The notes below the pieces were generated by a model. That model was not told the DNA's origin and searched no databases. It worked only from the letters and a program-made list of their open reading frames with translations. Shown in pieces: positions 1-13,100 of a stretch of 64,000 nucleotides of DNA (position 1 is its first letter; the number at the start of each line of letters is the position of its first letter). Where the stretch lies: positions 14,151,633 to 14,215,632 of the forward strand of contig OX453276.1 of the NCBI GenBank assembly GCA_949710005.1. Reading direction: 5' to 3'. Made by a program: the position numbers and the translations under genes. Origin of the DNA: Ricordea florida. Taxonomy: Eukaryota > Cnidaria > Anthozoa > Corallimorpharia > Ricordeidae.

Positions 1-735
1 TTGGCTTCTTTTGTTTAACGGTTTCAAACTTATAATGTATCAGCTGGGCGAAGGTGGAATTGACCGATGCATTATTTTTCCATCGCGTGACAACACATCC
101 AGGATTTACCAACAACCAACACTTTTAATTTTTTAATGAACTTATTCATTTTCAAGCAGTAAAGACAGCTGCTACATGTGATCATCCAGGTAAATTGGAA
201 TCTCTTAAAAGTAGTACAATGTGGTAAAACAAATCACAACAAATTTGGATAACAGGTATAATGTAAACTCTCTCACTCCCTATAAATGAGCAGTTCTTCT
301 AACTGTTTCCATAGCAACCTTGGTAAACAAACCAAAGGCTGTCATCTACAAACAAGGATTTCTCGGGTAATATTAATTCATTTGACATGAAAATTGCTGT
401 ACATAATCAAAATGCAATGTTCTTTGCAATGAATTACTGTTTTTGTGTTTCTTCTATGTTTACGGCATTTAAGGCCTGGTATCCATGTTTCCATGGCAAC
501 AACGACAGTTTGCGACTAATTCAAAAATCCAAAATACATTGCTCAGAACATTATTTCAGAAACAACCACTGAAAATTTTGTCTAAAACAGTTAAAAAGCA
601 AGCAAACTGTGCTTGTTTAAGTACCCTGAGTGTAAATATATGGACATTTGAGAAATGAGAAGACACCAAACATAATCTAACTTGGTACAAGTAGTCCAAC
701 AAGTCTACATTGAAGGTTTGAATGTTTTGTTTTCA
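1..735. other. AT-rich non-coding region
   Basis: No coding region or RNA gene is seen here apart from the 60-bp direct repeat copy at 33-92. The short open frames have no protein-like composition. It lies downstream of the Mutator-like transposase gene and may hold its 3' flank. Confidence 0.5.
33..92. repeat. 60-bp direct repeat, copy 1
   Basis: This segment, starting TAATGTATCAGCTGG, recurs in the same orientation at 4347-4406. Three of 60 positions differ and all three are transitions. The two copies bracket the Mutator-like gene and the 1-kb dispersed repeat. Confidence 0.85.
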
Positions 736-757
736 TCAAATAGAGCAACAAACCATT

Positions 758-2908
758 TCAATCAGGCACTTCTGATCTTTTTCTGGGGGCAGCAACAAAC
801 TCCAATTCTGGGGCCACAAACATAATTTCAATTTCACTTGTGTCAGGCTCAGCAGGTAAAGCAACTGTCTTTGCATCTTTCCTGGGTTGCCTGTTCTTCC
901 CTTTTCCTTTCCCTTTTCCATCTGCCTCTGGTTTTGAGCTTGTGCCAAATGCCCCAGCTTGATAAGACAGCTTGTCAGCCTTTGATTTTCGCTTGGACCT
1001 GATTTCCTGCCTTCGCTTTCGGTACTTAGAGCTGACCTTGTGGGATGCAAACAAAATTCTTTCTTTGTCCTCCTTTCTTAAGGCTTTAAGCATATTTCGG
1101 CCAGGAGAAATTCCACATGAATTCATCAGATTTGCCTTGTTAGCTGCCCCTGTATTGAATACTCCCACAGTCTCGCAAACTGCTATGACCACACGCCGCT
1201 TTCCACAAAACTTGCTTTTAGGGCACCTTGACCACAGCTGCCCATTGACACTCTCATTTCTATTTTGAGTTTCCCCCTTCAGGCATCTTTTTAACAAGTC
1301 ATCATTAGTAAGCCTAGTAAAGATTGGCTTAAGTTCTTCAATAAAAACACTGGGAAGGCGGTTGCCTTCTTTGTATGATGCTTGGTCCTTCCAAAATTTA
1401 CACCATGTGTCTTCACCTTTAGGGCATAGCTTGTGCTGCTCTTCAAGTGAAGATGATTCATCTTTAATCATATGATAATAAATTGCCCAGATACTTGTTT
1501 TCATTTTGTCCAAATCACCAGAGTTTTCTCTTATGGCTCTGCCATAATACTTTTGCATCTTGTCGATGACATTGTCAGTGAGGCGACCCCTTCCTTCCAC
1601 TCTTCCTCCATCTGACATCTTTTGCCCCTTCATATTTTTCTTGTAGGTCCTTAGGGCTGTGCCCAGTCTCTTTTGGACATGTCCCACACACTCTTCCTTA
1701 ACAACCGGATAGCTTTTACCATAAAGTTCGTCCATTTTTGCCTTCACTTTGCCAAAACAGCTACTGTCACTGTCACCAACAAAGATCGAATACACTAGTT
1801 TTCGCTTCTCGACGCTGCAAGAGAATATGTCCATGGCCCCTACAGACTCCATTTCTTCAGAGGAACCTTCATGATTTACTTCACAATGCCTCCTGTGGGA
1901 CTCTTTCCAGGCAAGATAATCAGGTGATTGTTTATCACACTGTTCATGAGATTAACATTCTTTGCAAATGAGAGATTTCACCTCATAATCAAGGATTTCT
2001 CCTGTTCTTACAGAAATAGCAAAAACGACACCAATCTTAGAGCTGTGCCCTCGTTTTTGCCAAGTTCCATCAATGGAAACAGCAACTTTAGTGGCTGTTT
2101 GGCCATTTATCTCCACCACACTGTCCTCGTCTTCACTGGAGACTAATTGACTAAGCCTTTTAGCTGCCTCGCACATCAATTTTTCAGCATTGTTGACAGC
2201 TATCTTTTCAATTTTTTTCATGTGCTGGTTGTAGGCCTTCTTGGTTACTGGAGGTGGAAGTTCCATACCAGCACAAAACTTCTCCAAACCAGCACGGCCC
2301 CATTGATGGGAAGACAGCACAGACCTCCTGTTCACTTCATGGGCCCCACCACCCTTACCACCAAGCCTCTTACTTGTTTGTAAAGGTGTGAAACTATCAC
2401 AAGTTGAGCATTTTAGATACAATGATTCAGCAAGGCCATCACAGTTGGAGTTTTCTTGAAAGAGCTGAAGTTCTGATTTTGGATTTCTACATGAGCTGCA
2501 AATAGCTGATTTGCTAATACACTGCGATAGCAGCTCGGCATCCTGAAGTTTAAGGCCATGTGCTTTCTCAAGCGCCTCTATACTCTGCATTCGTGAGGAA
2601 CTGGTTTGTGAACGACTGCTTACTCCATGTTCGTTCTTTAAATCCTCAAAAGAACTGTTCATAATCTTCAGTTCTGACATATTCTTTGGCGCAGTCCGAT
2701 CTAAAAAATTATCGTACTCACTTTGAGCCTTGGAAGTGCTTGGTTGTGGCTCCTTGCGTGTCTCCTCGCTTGTTTCATGACCGCCATCTGTGTTGGTTTC
2801 CCTTTGAATTTGCCATGCTTTTTTCCCGTGGAAACCCTTCCTTTTTTTCCTCCGAACCGATCTAAACTTTCCTTTTCTTTTTCTGCAGCTTTGTTCCTCT
2901 CGTTCCAT
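758..2908 (-). pseudogene. Mutator-like (MULE) transposase, interrupted by an in-frame stop
   Basis: Two open frames in the same phase (2908 to 1952, then to 758) form one protein separated only by a TAA at 1952-1954. Known of the family: metazoan Mutator-like transposases have an RNase-H-like DDE core. Seen here: a basic, Ser-rich N-terminus; paired Cys motifs (SSCRNP, LKCSTC) upstream of the core; SIDGTWQKRGH giving the first Asp (codon 2069-2071); VGDSDSS giving the second Asp; RNESVNGQLWSRCPK giving the catalytic Glu. A Lys/Arg-rich tail follows. The start is set at the Met at 2908; upstream in-frame sequence to 3121 is hydrophobic and unlike the family. No clear terminal inverted repeats were found. 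The reading frame is otherwise intact, so the copy is young or the stop is suppressed. Confidence 0.85.
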
Positions 2909-3328
2909 CGACAAATTCAAAATACAACCGAATAAGACCTTGATAACATGGAACAACACACTCGCAATTTCGACTCTCGAAGAGAAAATGTGCCTGCAAA
3001 ACATGCAAAGACTTCTGGGTGAGAAAATCGGAATGAATTTTAAAATGACGGACTTGTGGATTATAGAAGAGCAAATTTGGATCGTTTTTCGGAAAACCAG
3101 GGTATAAAAGCGCCATAGCAACCAAAATCAACAAACTGTAATCAATGGTTGCTAAGGCCATTTTTAATGACCACTGTTAATTGAAACACAAGTTTTTGGC
3201 GGGGTTTTCAAATTTCGCCAAAAAAACTCTGGAATTAAAAAAACAATATCATAAACTTTCTTTGTAGGTATCTTTTAAAATTTGAGGGATGATCAACTTT
3301 TTTTCTAAATTTAGGGTTAACTGCCTCC

Positions 3329-4346
3329 TTAAACTTTCCTCTGGTGTATACTGTTGACTACTTGATGTTGATTTCACATTAATTTTTTAAAGCAATGTGT
3401 AGTGCAGCCATATTTTTCAGCATATGAACATTTAAATAACTCTTTCTTACACTGCTTTTTATAATATGTTCTAAAAATAGCACAACAACCTACTATTTAG
3501 TCGGCACTCACTATTACCAAACCTTTATTCAGTCTTTGTACAATTCAATTCTTTCCTCCTCCTCCTCCCTCCCCCCCCCCCACCTCCCAATTTTTTTTTT
3601 TAATGTTATGATATTGGATCTCACCCTTCTGTTGATATGGCATCTCTTTTGGGGAAAGAGGAATTTTCTATCTATCACAGGGGGCACCAATGTTACTAAA
3701 GAGAGTACATGCACTATTCGTTATGTTCTCAATTCTGGTTTCTTACGAATGAATTAAATAATAACTGCAGTAGACAAAATACCTAATCAGACGATTCTTA
3801 TTACAATGAATCTCATGCAATGATAACAATAGAATATAAACAAAAAACAATAGGAGCATTCAACTCATCCTCGGTGTAAATAGAACCTATTGCGTTTAAA
3901 AGTGATGTACAACAAAGCAGACAAAGCAACAGAGACTAAGAAGATAAAACAGAAAAATCACAGGTTTTTACACTGTGGTAAACACAAGAATTCATATAAA
4001 TTCTTCAAGACTTCACCTGCAAAAGATTTACAATTATTTTAAATTTCTGGTAAGTGAATCTTATCGTGATACTTCATCGACTCTGTATTCCGGGTTAGGA
4101 CAATAAATAAATTTAATTATATTCTCTCTGGTGCACTCTCAGTGGCTGTGAGAAAGCTAAGTGAAGGCAAATTTATAAGCACTGTGTTCAGCGGTATACT
4201 GATCATGTAATTTGCACAAGGTGTCACTAATTGAGTACCAAACATGAAATAACAAATAAAATAAAGGGGATTAAGCTGATAGCTAAAACCATTGTGACTT
4301 CTTCAAAACCTAGCTTCACGAGGTTTTGTGGGAGTCGTATTTCTAG
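3329..4346. repeat. Dispersed ~1-kb repeat, copy 1
   Basis: The sequence matches 22831-23881 in the same orientation along its length, with scattered substitutions and small indels. Shared landmarks are TTGATTTCACATTA near the left, GTCGGCACTCACTATTACC in the middle and GGGAGTCGTATTTCTAGT at the right end. It contains no convincing ORF. The family is not recognised; it may be the 3' part of a longer element. Confidence 0.8.
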
Positions 4347-4406
4347 TAATGTATCAGCTGGACGAAGGTGGAATTGACCGATGCATTATTTTTCTATCGC
4401 ATGACA
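4347..4406. repeat. 60-bp direct repeat, copy 2
   Basis: This is the partner of 33-92. It begins exactly where the 1-kb dispersed repeat ends and lies in what would be the first intron of gene A. Confidence 0.85.
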
Positions 4407-4465
4407 GTGAAAACACGTTGTCAACTTAGTCGTCAAGCTGAGATTTTTATCTAGAATACACTTAC

Positions 4466-4739
4466 CATGCGTTGATTGTGTATGTTTCTCTGTAGTTTCT
4501 CTGTGATAGATCTCGCCTTCTTCGCCGTCATCCTCACCCATGGTCATCCCGCAAGCATCACGGAAATCACACCTTCCTTCGGCTTGTGATAAAGTATCTT
4601 CCTCGTCAGAAGATTCGACTTTCTGCCACTCATCGTTTTCCTTGTCAAAATAAAGTTCAAAATAGTCTCTATATGTTCTCACCGATACATGTACATTCTC
4701 TTGGCAATGAGGGCAAAATCTCCGCTCCTTTGGAGCCAT
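4466..4739 (-). CDS. Gene A, first exon: Cys/His motif protein (transposon-type N-terminus)
   Basis: The exon opens with ATG at 4739 and reads MAPKERRFCPHCQENV, a C-x2-C motif, then an acidic stretch (KVESSDEEDT). It ends at a good donor (ATG|GTAAGTG, GT at 4464-4465). Beyond the donor the frame continues with unlikely sequence to 4386. N-termini of the form RRFCPHC followed by acidic sequence are familiar from KDZ/CACTA-related transposon proteins of aquatic animals, but this is recognition by pattern only. The next exon is not found; the Mutator-like element and the 1-kb repeat lie where it would be. Gene A is divergent to gene B (14888), and before the CACTA insertion their ATGs were about 350 bp apart. 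Confidence 0.55.
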
Positions 4740-4861
4740 CAGCTAGACTTGACTTTGTCCCTTGACTACAGCTGTCGAGTCCTTATGAGCCTTCAATGAA
4801 GCTACTCAGCGGTATACCTGGTTAAGTTTTCCAATCAAACGATTACAGTCTTGTTGACAGT

Positions 4862-5330
4862 CACTACAAAAAGCAGTTACTTAATTTAAGAGAAAACACT
4901 ACTTAAATTTGCGTCAGATAGGTAAGGACCACTTTCCTTAAAACAGGGTTAACTATATAACCTCATTTTAAGGAACCGCTGTCTTGAATTAAGGGACTGT
5001 TCGTTAATAGTTCAAGTACCTACTTTCTTCAAAACAAGGAAGACTAATTCCTTATATTAGGGAAATGCAATCTAAAGTCAAGAACTCGTTCTTCAACTTT
5101 TAAGGAGCTATATCTCTTAATTCAAAACATTCTCATATCTCTATTTTAGGATTACAGTTCTTCGATCAAGAAAATGTCCCTTACTTTTTAAGGAACCCAC
5201 CACCCATAAAGCCAGAGCTAACTTGTCAACTTTTAAGGAGCCATCTTCCTTAAAACATGACAATTTGATATGCTTCTTGTAAGGAACCACACTCTTCCCT
5301 CGAGAGGTTGTTTTTCAATGTTTTAATACA
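4862..5330. repeat. CACTA left TIR and subterminal repeat region
   Basis: The 22-bp TIR is at 4862-4883. From there to about 5330 the sequence is dense in variants of a CTTTTAAGGA(A/G)C or TCCTTAAAAC word in both orientations. In this superfamily such words bind the transposase. Confidence 0.75.
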
Positions 5331-6243
5331 GTAAAACCCCTACTTTGTGTGCTGTTATTCCTGGCTCATGATAAGCCCATTTAAAGAAATACAGATGTAA
5401 CAAAAACATCTTATAGATAGAAAAAGATGGAAGCAGAGATCAAACAAGATTTAAAAAATTTGCCCTTTTTTTGAGAAAGTCATCCAATCTAAAACTGAGA
5501 AATTAAAGACATATCTTTCATTAACTCTTAAGTATGTATGTATGTAACTCTAAGAATACAAACAGATTATTCCTCAAACAGTAATGCCTTTAATTGAAAA
5601 CAATATTACACATCCTTTAGGTTACCAGCAAAAGTTTAATACATATTATTTATAAACCCAGCATTTGTAAAATTTTAACACATTTCAATCCTTTGACTCC
5701 CTTAGAGATAATAAAAACTTACAAAGGTAAATTAAAATCAACAGGTACAATTAAAGTTATTTAAATACCTCCAAAAACAGGACAATCCTGTAGTTAAATT
5801 GTAACAGGAACAGAGTTAACATTACTGTACTTCAGGAACCAAAATATTTCAGACACACTTAAGTCTGTTTTACAGCATTTCTATGTAATTTCAGACCCCA
5901 GTTAAGAGTACCAATTCCAGAATAAGAACATCTTTTTTCCCTTTTAATTTTCTAGTTCATTATACTGAGCAAAATATTTAAAAAAAAGTATCCTATAGTT
6001 GTTTTTCCAAGATGTATTAGCAAATGACAATGCAAAAATACTCTTACTAAAACATTAATGGAAGCAAGGAGTCCTGACAATAAAACCTGTTTTCCTGGCC
6101 ACACCAACAGAAAGGGTTACAAAAAAGTCTTGCCTTTTCTCAAATTTCTTGAAAACAACAGACATTTTAACATCAAACAAACTTGAATCTAACACATGGT
6201 AACCACAGCAGTAGCTGCAAACTCTTAATATTGGCTGCTTTTT
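5331..6243. other. Non-coding interior of the CACTA element
   Basis: AT-rich sequence between the left subterminal repeats and the last exon of the minus-strand gene. No gene or repeat structure is seen beyond a short TATG run near 5533. Confidence 0.5.
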
Positions 6244-9200
6244 TTACACACAAAGAAGCTCCAACTCTGCAAGGTGAGCAGCATACCTAAGAGGTCTTTT
6301 AGACAGAAAATGATGAAAAATATGCTCCTGTAAAAAGAGAAAAACTCCCTTTGAAGGGCCTGGATAGTCTAGGTGGAAAACATAATAAATGCCTACTAAA
6401 CAAATCACAGCCCTGGCCAATCCATCATCATCCAACACTTCCAAGAACTCATCCCTGTTGTTTCCATCAAAAGCACTTGATGCCTAGGAGAAACAATAAG
6501 AAATGGTGATGCAGATGGCGCTCTTTCCTTTGATGCCTCATGAGATTCATCCTGTAAAAAGAAAAAAATACATAACAAAACAACAACTGGTGTTGAGATG
6601 GAAAAAGAACTCATGCAATGTGTATACCAGCAATAGCAATGTTGGCAATGAAGATCTTGAAATTATGTACAGTACTGTTGGTGTGATCCAACTAACTTGT
6701 TTCTCTCACAGTTTATCTTTGACTTATTGTATATAGTAAACTGCGATTTAATACAAAACAAACTACCAAAACTGTGACTCCAATATCCTTTACTTCACTT
6801 TCAAAATTGAGCGCTCTGGTCCCAATGGGGTACCCAAGCAGAAAAACCTCATTCAAAATTTAAATAATTGCAGTTACACAAGAAATACAAACACTTACAA
6901 CAATAATTTTATAGTTAAAAAGAAAGAGCACTTACCTCAACAAACACAATAAAATATTTCTCTGCATCTGCAGTGGCTATATTCTGTAACTTGAACAGTT
7001 TTGGAAGGCATTTTAAGGCCACAATTTCCTTCTTATCAGGATCTAAAACAATCGCAAAAAATTGCGTTAGTGGTACTTGTTGTACCAAATAATTATACAA
7101 TACTGACACAATTATTTTGTTTAGAGAATGAAAGAATTACCCCATGCACAGATATATCCCCATTAAAAGATATCATGTGAGTACAACAGCCTGATTGCAT
7201 AATTATTTGACCTTATTGTTGTTGCTCCTTTAGGCCACAGGTGTACTAATGTTACATCTTTTCTGGAAGGTTGAATTATGTCTAGAATCACATGTTAGCT
7301 AGGTCATCCTAAATAATTTATTTAGTTCTTAAATTACCTTCTTCCAGAGTTGTCAAAATCTTCATTTTTTTGGCCATGTTTTTTAGTGGATCAATAAGCC
7401 TTCTCCAGGATGATACCATGTCTTCAATGGACAAGTGAATGTCATACACTTGTTGCAGGCAATTCAACAGTTCTGTTTCAAACTGCAAAAACATTGAAGA
7501 AGGGTGTTCATGAGTACACTTCACATACAAACACAGCTCACAAAAACAACTACAAACTATGGACACTTCAACTATAAAAAATCTTTTTTGCAGAGTTGAC
7601 CAGAATTCACCTGTATAAATAGTATTATTGTCATGAACAATATTATTATGACCTATCAAGAGTTAAGAATGCAAATTCAAAGGTAAAAACACATGGCAAA
7701 TGTGTTCCTATGTAAAAGAATGACTTGTAAAGCCCAATGACATACCTCTACTTGATGACTTAAGCACCTATATTCATCCAGTGCTCGTCAAACTCTAATT
7801 CGTGCATCATTCTTTAGCATTGCTTTTCGACGCTCAACAAAGGTCACTTTGAGGAGCTCCAGGACAGTTTTAGTGTTCCACTTTCTTTTTGTAAGCTCTG
7901 CTTTAAGTTTGCTTATGTTTCTCTCAATGGTGACTGCATCATCCACTTCCACTCCAAGTCCTGCAAGTGATAAAGTGATAGCAACATGTGAATATAAACT
8001 CACTGACACTAAATTTGTCTAGAAACGTCTCCCTCAAAGTGATAAGGGAGGTCTGCTATTTCTCATTTCATGCTATGTAATCCACTGAACTAAGTTTTCC
8101 ACTTTACATCCCACCTCAACTTGCCCTTCCTATGAATGGTTTGTCTGAAATATTAGTACTTGCAATGTCAATGACAGAGAATAGACAACTTGGATCAAGA
8201 ATTACCTTACCAACAACACAATGTATAGATTTTTAATTAACGTTAGTCCCATATGACTAAAGGTGCTAAATATACAAAGTTACACGTACTATTGTTTTCC
8301 TCATTAGAGCTCACACTTGACATGTCCTCAGAATTAACTTGTGAATGCCCACTGTTCATGTTGTCAAACTTGCGCTGCAGCTGCCTTTTTTAGTATTACA
8401 TGTTAAATGATATGTTGACAGTATGTTAAGAATTTGGAAAATAGAAAAAATCAATTCTCTAAATGTAGAAGGAAACATCGAACTTAAGTCCAAACAATAA
8501 CACCATTATTAAAATACTATCTAAATTAACATGACATTTAATAACTGAATTAATAAATGAAGCACACTGTAACACAAAAAGGAGGTACAACACTCTGAAG
8601 AACTTGCTTGTCATTTCAGGTTTTCAAAGTGATAACCATCAAATTGTGTTTAACAGTAGTCCTTACCCAATTCCTTAATGGCTTCCCTTTATCTGACAGT
8701 TTGACTCCAGCTGCCTTTAAATATTCACGGGGGTCTCTTTCCCTCAGGCAAGGATATTGTTGAATTAATTTCTTGGCCAAAAACTCACAAATAGTGGGAG
8801 TTGGCTTGTCCACGACTGCACGGACACATGTTGCCACAGTTCGAACAACAGCATTTCTTATTTTGTTGTCTACCTTACCAGCTCTCAATGCCTTATCGAT
8901 TTTTGCACCAAAATGATATGGAAGCTGAAAGGTACGTGGAAGTCCCTCTGGTATAGGTAGGTCCTCAGATGATATGGAATGATTTGCTCGTTTAGCCAAG
9001 TGACCCAAAGGCTCTCCATCACTCAGCTCACTCTCTGAGTCAACAGACAGGGTTGAACAAGATGTAGAACTTAAACTGCCTGTGGAAGACCGGGGTGACT
9101 TGCGGTCCTTGCCAACACGACTCTCTTTAGTAACTAGTGTACTTGGAGGAAAATGTAGATTAGGCATTGGACTCTGTAGAACTTGCACTTTGTCTTTGTC

Positions 9201-9401
9201 TTTCAAGGGATCACTGCATTCATCCAAATCTATATACTCTTGAAAGTCCTCATCCCATTTCTGAAAAATGAGTTCCTTTTCATTTGGACCCAGGATTTCC
9301 TTAAACTCTTCCAAAACTGTTTTCCTTAGGTCATCAACCTGAGCACTTGACACATTCACAATTTTTCTTCTATTTTCCACCTGGACCATAATTCGAACCA
9401 T
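6244..9401 (-). pseudogene. CACTA accessory gene (second ORF), six or more exons
   Basis: Exons read from the sequence are 9401-8667 (donor GTAAGG), 8380-8290, 7960-7746, 7482-7338, 7042-6936 and a terminal block from about 6552 to 6244. The first exon encodes a ubiquitin/PB1-like N-terminus (about 1-75), a Ser-rich linker, and a helical region ending in LRNW that continues as LQRKFDNMN in the next exon. The last block reads VGIYYVFHLDYP...FLFLQ. The arrangement resembles uncharacterised multi-exon proteins abundant in fish and cnidarians. The function is unknown; a TNP1-like DNA-binding role is inference. An in-frame TGA at 7788-7790 lies inside an exon, and a frame change near 6484 is either a splice acceptor or an indel. 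Confidence 0.6.
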
Positions 9402-10171
9402 GATGCTTTCTTAAAAAGAGGCAATGAATAAAATATTTTGAGTTTAATATAACAACCACTTTTACATGTTTGGCGTGATTTGATCGTTGGGTGGCCACGT
9501 GGAAAACTCCTGTAGGACCTACACTCAGATACTCCAATAAAAATTGGGCAGGTAGTGTGCAGCCCACTTCCCAAAACCCATACCCTATTTATGACCAAAA
9601 TCTGCGTTATTCTTTACCCTATATATTTATGAAATGACCATATATTTGAAACCTTAATTATGACCTGACCCTTAAATCAAAACCCTGCAGCAAAAGATGG
9701 CGGGATTGTTGATTACAGATTTCCCTCGTTCCGCGTATTTCATTTGGCTTTTATTGAGCGAACATTTTACCCATTTCACGTTCTAAACAAAGACTACGAC
9801 TGTTTCAAAACCAACCTAGCTAGATAGTTTGCCAAAACAGTTAGGAGATATAATTAAAGTTCGCCCATTTGATCGACAAGGGCGCCATGCATGCTGAGGG
9901 GGCCTCGCATACTAAGAGTAAACAAAGAAGTGCTTTGTTTTTCACAACAAAATTAAGGCTGTTGCAAGGATTGACTTAAAACTAATTGGCCTTAACAAAA
10001 AGAAAGTAACACTTACCGCTCAATTGACGAAAATTACCACTAAAACACACCCAAAAGACTCCACCTTCTTCGCATGCATTCGCACCAATTCTGGCGGGAA
10101 GGCCAGCACCATGTGATATAGGCGTCACATCAGATTTTGTTTCCAGGGTTCCTCGTCTTCTTCGTCCTGCC
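9402..10171. promoter_or_regulatory. Divergent promoter region of the CACTA gene pair
   Basis: This 770-bp gap separates the two outward-facing genes of the element. It holds a possible minus-strand 5' exon (10173-10014: MAGRRRR start, donor GTAAGTG) whose ATG overlaps the plus-strand transposase ATG at 10172, so only one of these starts is likely used. The splice acceptor TTTTTAAG just before the 9401 ATG fits such a 5' exon. Confidence 0.4.
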
Positions 10172-13100
10172 ATGATGTCGCGTTTTTGGAAATGTGGGCT
10201 GTGTTCTGGTCTTTTTATTTGCCTCTTGTTAAGTGAATTGCACACTCATTTCTATTTACAGCATAAGAATGAAGAAAGCTTTCGCATTAAATGTGGAATT
10301 CAGGGTTGTAAAAATGAATACAGGCTCTACAATAGTCTGTACAAGCACGTCCGGAACAAGCACCTGACGTTTCTGAGCATACCTGCAAACGAATTAACAG
10401 AGGAAACAGGTATCGATTTCGATTTGGTGCTTCAACCAGTAACAGACCCACCAGGATTTCTTATCACGAACGAGGTAGGGGATTTCTTGTGTTTGTCTGC
10501 GCTGGCGGCCAGGATACTCCCACGACACAATTTTAATTTTAGATATCTGGGAGCGCCGAGTTAGTTTTTGGGTGGGTCCATCACAAACGTGCGCGCGTGT
10601 CCTTACGGGAACCAATTAAGCGCGCGTGTGCCGGAATCGTCACCAAAATTTACGGGTCTCACTTAAATTCTTTTACTTGCCGGTGTGCTCTGTAATGTTA
10701 TCATGTGCAGAAGGTAAAAATTTCAAATGCCATAAAAAAATGAATAAAGTTAATAAACAACTTCTCTAGGTGTCAGGTCTGTGTAGTTTGCTAGGCAAAA
10801 CGTTATTTGCAAATGTAGGGCTAAGTATTTAGCATATGAAGCTGCCGCTAGAACACATAGGGGTTGGGGGGGGGGGAGGTGTCAGTGTGCAGCCTCAAAA
10901 AATGAAAAAAAAAGCATTTTTCTTGTGTCTCCTAGCCTTTCAACCTGATGTTGGCATTGAAGTTTGATTAGCAGGTTGAATTTGTGATAATGTATAAAAA
11001 TGATGAACTTCACACATTAATTGCTCATCCTTATAGACAAGTTCCTCTTCAAACAAAGTGTCTTGTAATGGTACAGGAGATACATTTCATGATCCCACTG
11101 AGGTTGGCAACGAGTACAGTTCACCTAACTTGAGTAACAGCCCACATGGAAATCAACAGGGTGAGGGTAGCCTTGCATCTGAGGATAGCAGCTCAGAAGA
11201 TGCTTCAGATTACACCAAGAGGAGGAAATTAGGTGTTGCATTATATTCAATTCATTTACAAGAGAGACATATGTTAACTAGGAGTGCAGTAGAATTTGTG
11301 GAAGAGAGAACAACATCATTGATACGATGGAGTCTTTTAGATGTCCAAGGACAGGTTTTAGACACCCTTCGAAGCAGTGGGTTAGACATAGATGATCAGG
11401 TACCCGTAATAGAAGAAATATTTGATAGAGAGATGAATCCATATGAAGGAATCAGTTCCAGTTGGCAGAAAGAGCAGTTCATAAAGCAGCATTTTCCCTA
11501 TGTGGTGAGTAATATTGCTTCATGCCCTTAAATGTAGGGCAGAAAATTGCTTGTGCAAGTCACATTTTACCCGTTAAATGTGAAATTGAGCATTTGATAA
11601 GGGGATATGTACATGATATGCACTCCCTCTTGGGGCTCTGCATTCAATAAGCTAATGCAAATTGCACTAACAGGTGTCAGTTTTAAACTCCAGTTGTTGA
11701 ACAAGGTCCAAATTTTCATTTTGGCACAATTAAACAATTTCATTGTCAATTAAAACTCACACTGCCTTAAGAAAAACAGCTCAGGAAAGCATGGTATTAG
11801 TTTTCACCTTGTACCTGAAATGCACAGCAACACAAATAATTCAACATCTAAATCTAAATTGACTGACAGACACTCAAAATTTTTTACTTGTCTGAAGTCT
11901 CTTTAATTTTGAAAACACAGATTATTGACCAAGCCAGGGGATAGTCTTTAACAATTAGTTGTGTACATTCTACATTGCCTGCTATTGAACCCTAGGGAAA
12001 TGGATATTGAAAGGACTGGGAAGAAAGAGAAGAATGCACAAAGTAACAAGAAAATTCTATTACATCCCACTTCTGGATACCATCCGAGAACTCCTCAGAA
12101 ACAGTGAACTGCGCAGAGAAATGTTCAAAGTGAAAGTGTTGTAAGGTGATGATGGAGTTTATTCTTCTTTCTTAGGTGGAGCTTTGGCTGAGACGCATCC
12201 AGTTTTTTCTGAGGATCCAAATGCATTGCAAATTGTACTTTATTATGATGATATCAGCTTGACTACCACCAGTGCTAAAAGAATCAAGCTTGGCATGTTT
12301 TATTTTACTTTAGGAAACTTTAATGCCACCTTTAGATCTAGGGTTGACACTATATTTTTGTTAGCCATAGCTCAATATGAAGATATACGTAGTTATGGAG
12401 TTGACAGAGTGCTAGCACCACTATGTGAGGAACTAAAACAGCTCTCTCAACCAGCAGGCTTTGCGTTCAGTCTAGATCAATTTTACCTTCCCTTGAGGGG
12501 AGCAGTTGTTGCAGTAGCTGCAGACACCCCTGCAAGTAATTACTTGAGTGGATTCAAAGAGGGTGTTGGAGGTGCCCTAAGAAAATGTCGACACTGTAAC
12601 ACGAACTACGAAACAATGCAGAACCACTTTGATGAAGAGGATTTTCTTCCAAGGACCTTGCAACAACACCTTCTCCAATGTCAGGTTCTGGAATAGTCTG
12701 AAACATTACGAGATCACCACAGTACAAACTATGGTATTACCAGGAGAAGTGCTCTTTGTGATTTTCCATTTTTTAATGTTACACAACAAATGCCTCAAGA
12801 CATAATGCACATCCTTTTTGAAGGAGCAATACCTTATGTCATTGGACACATACTTAGATATTACATAAACACTGAAAAGGTATTTACCCTTGCACAATTC
12901 AACAGGCGTTTGTGTGATTTTAACTACGGTTACTCACAAATGGCAGACAGACTGCAGATGGTTTCTAAAGATATGCTACAAGCTGATTGGGGTGATGAAA
13001 AGGGTTTATCTGGATTTGGACAGCATGCAGCAAAAAATTGGCTATTTCTGCGAATTCTTCCCTTCATTATTGGAGACTTGGTTAACTTGGAAAGTGAGCA

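Noticed and set aside
2909-3121. Longer N-terminus for the Mutator-like transposase
   Set aside because: The extra 71 residues are hydrophobic and Cys-rich, unlike the family, and look like read-through of the 5' leader.
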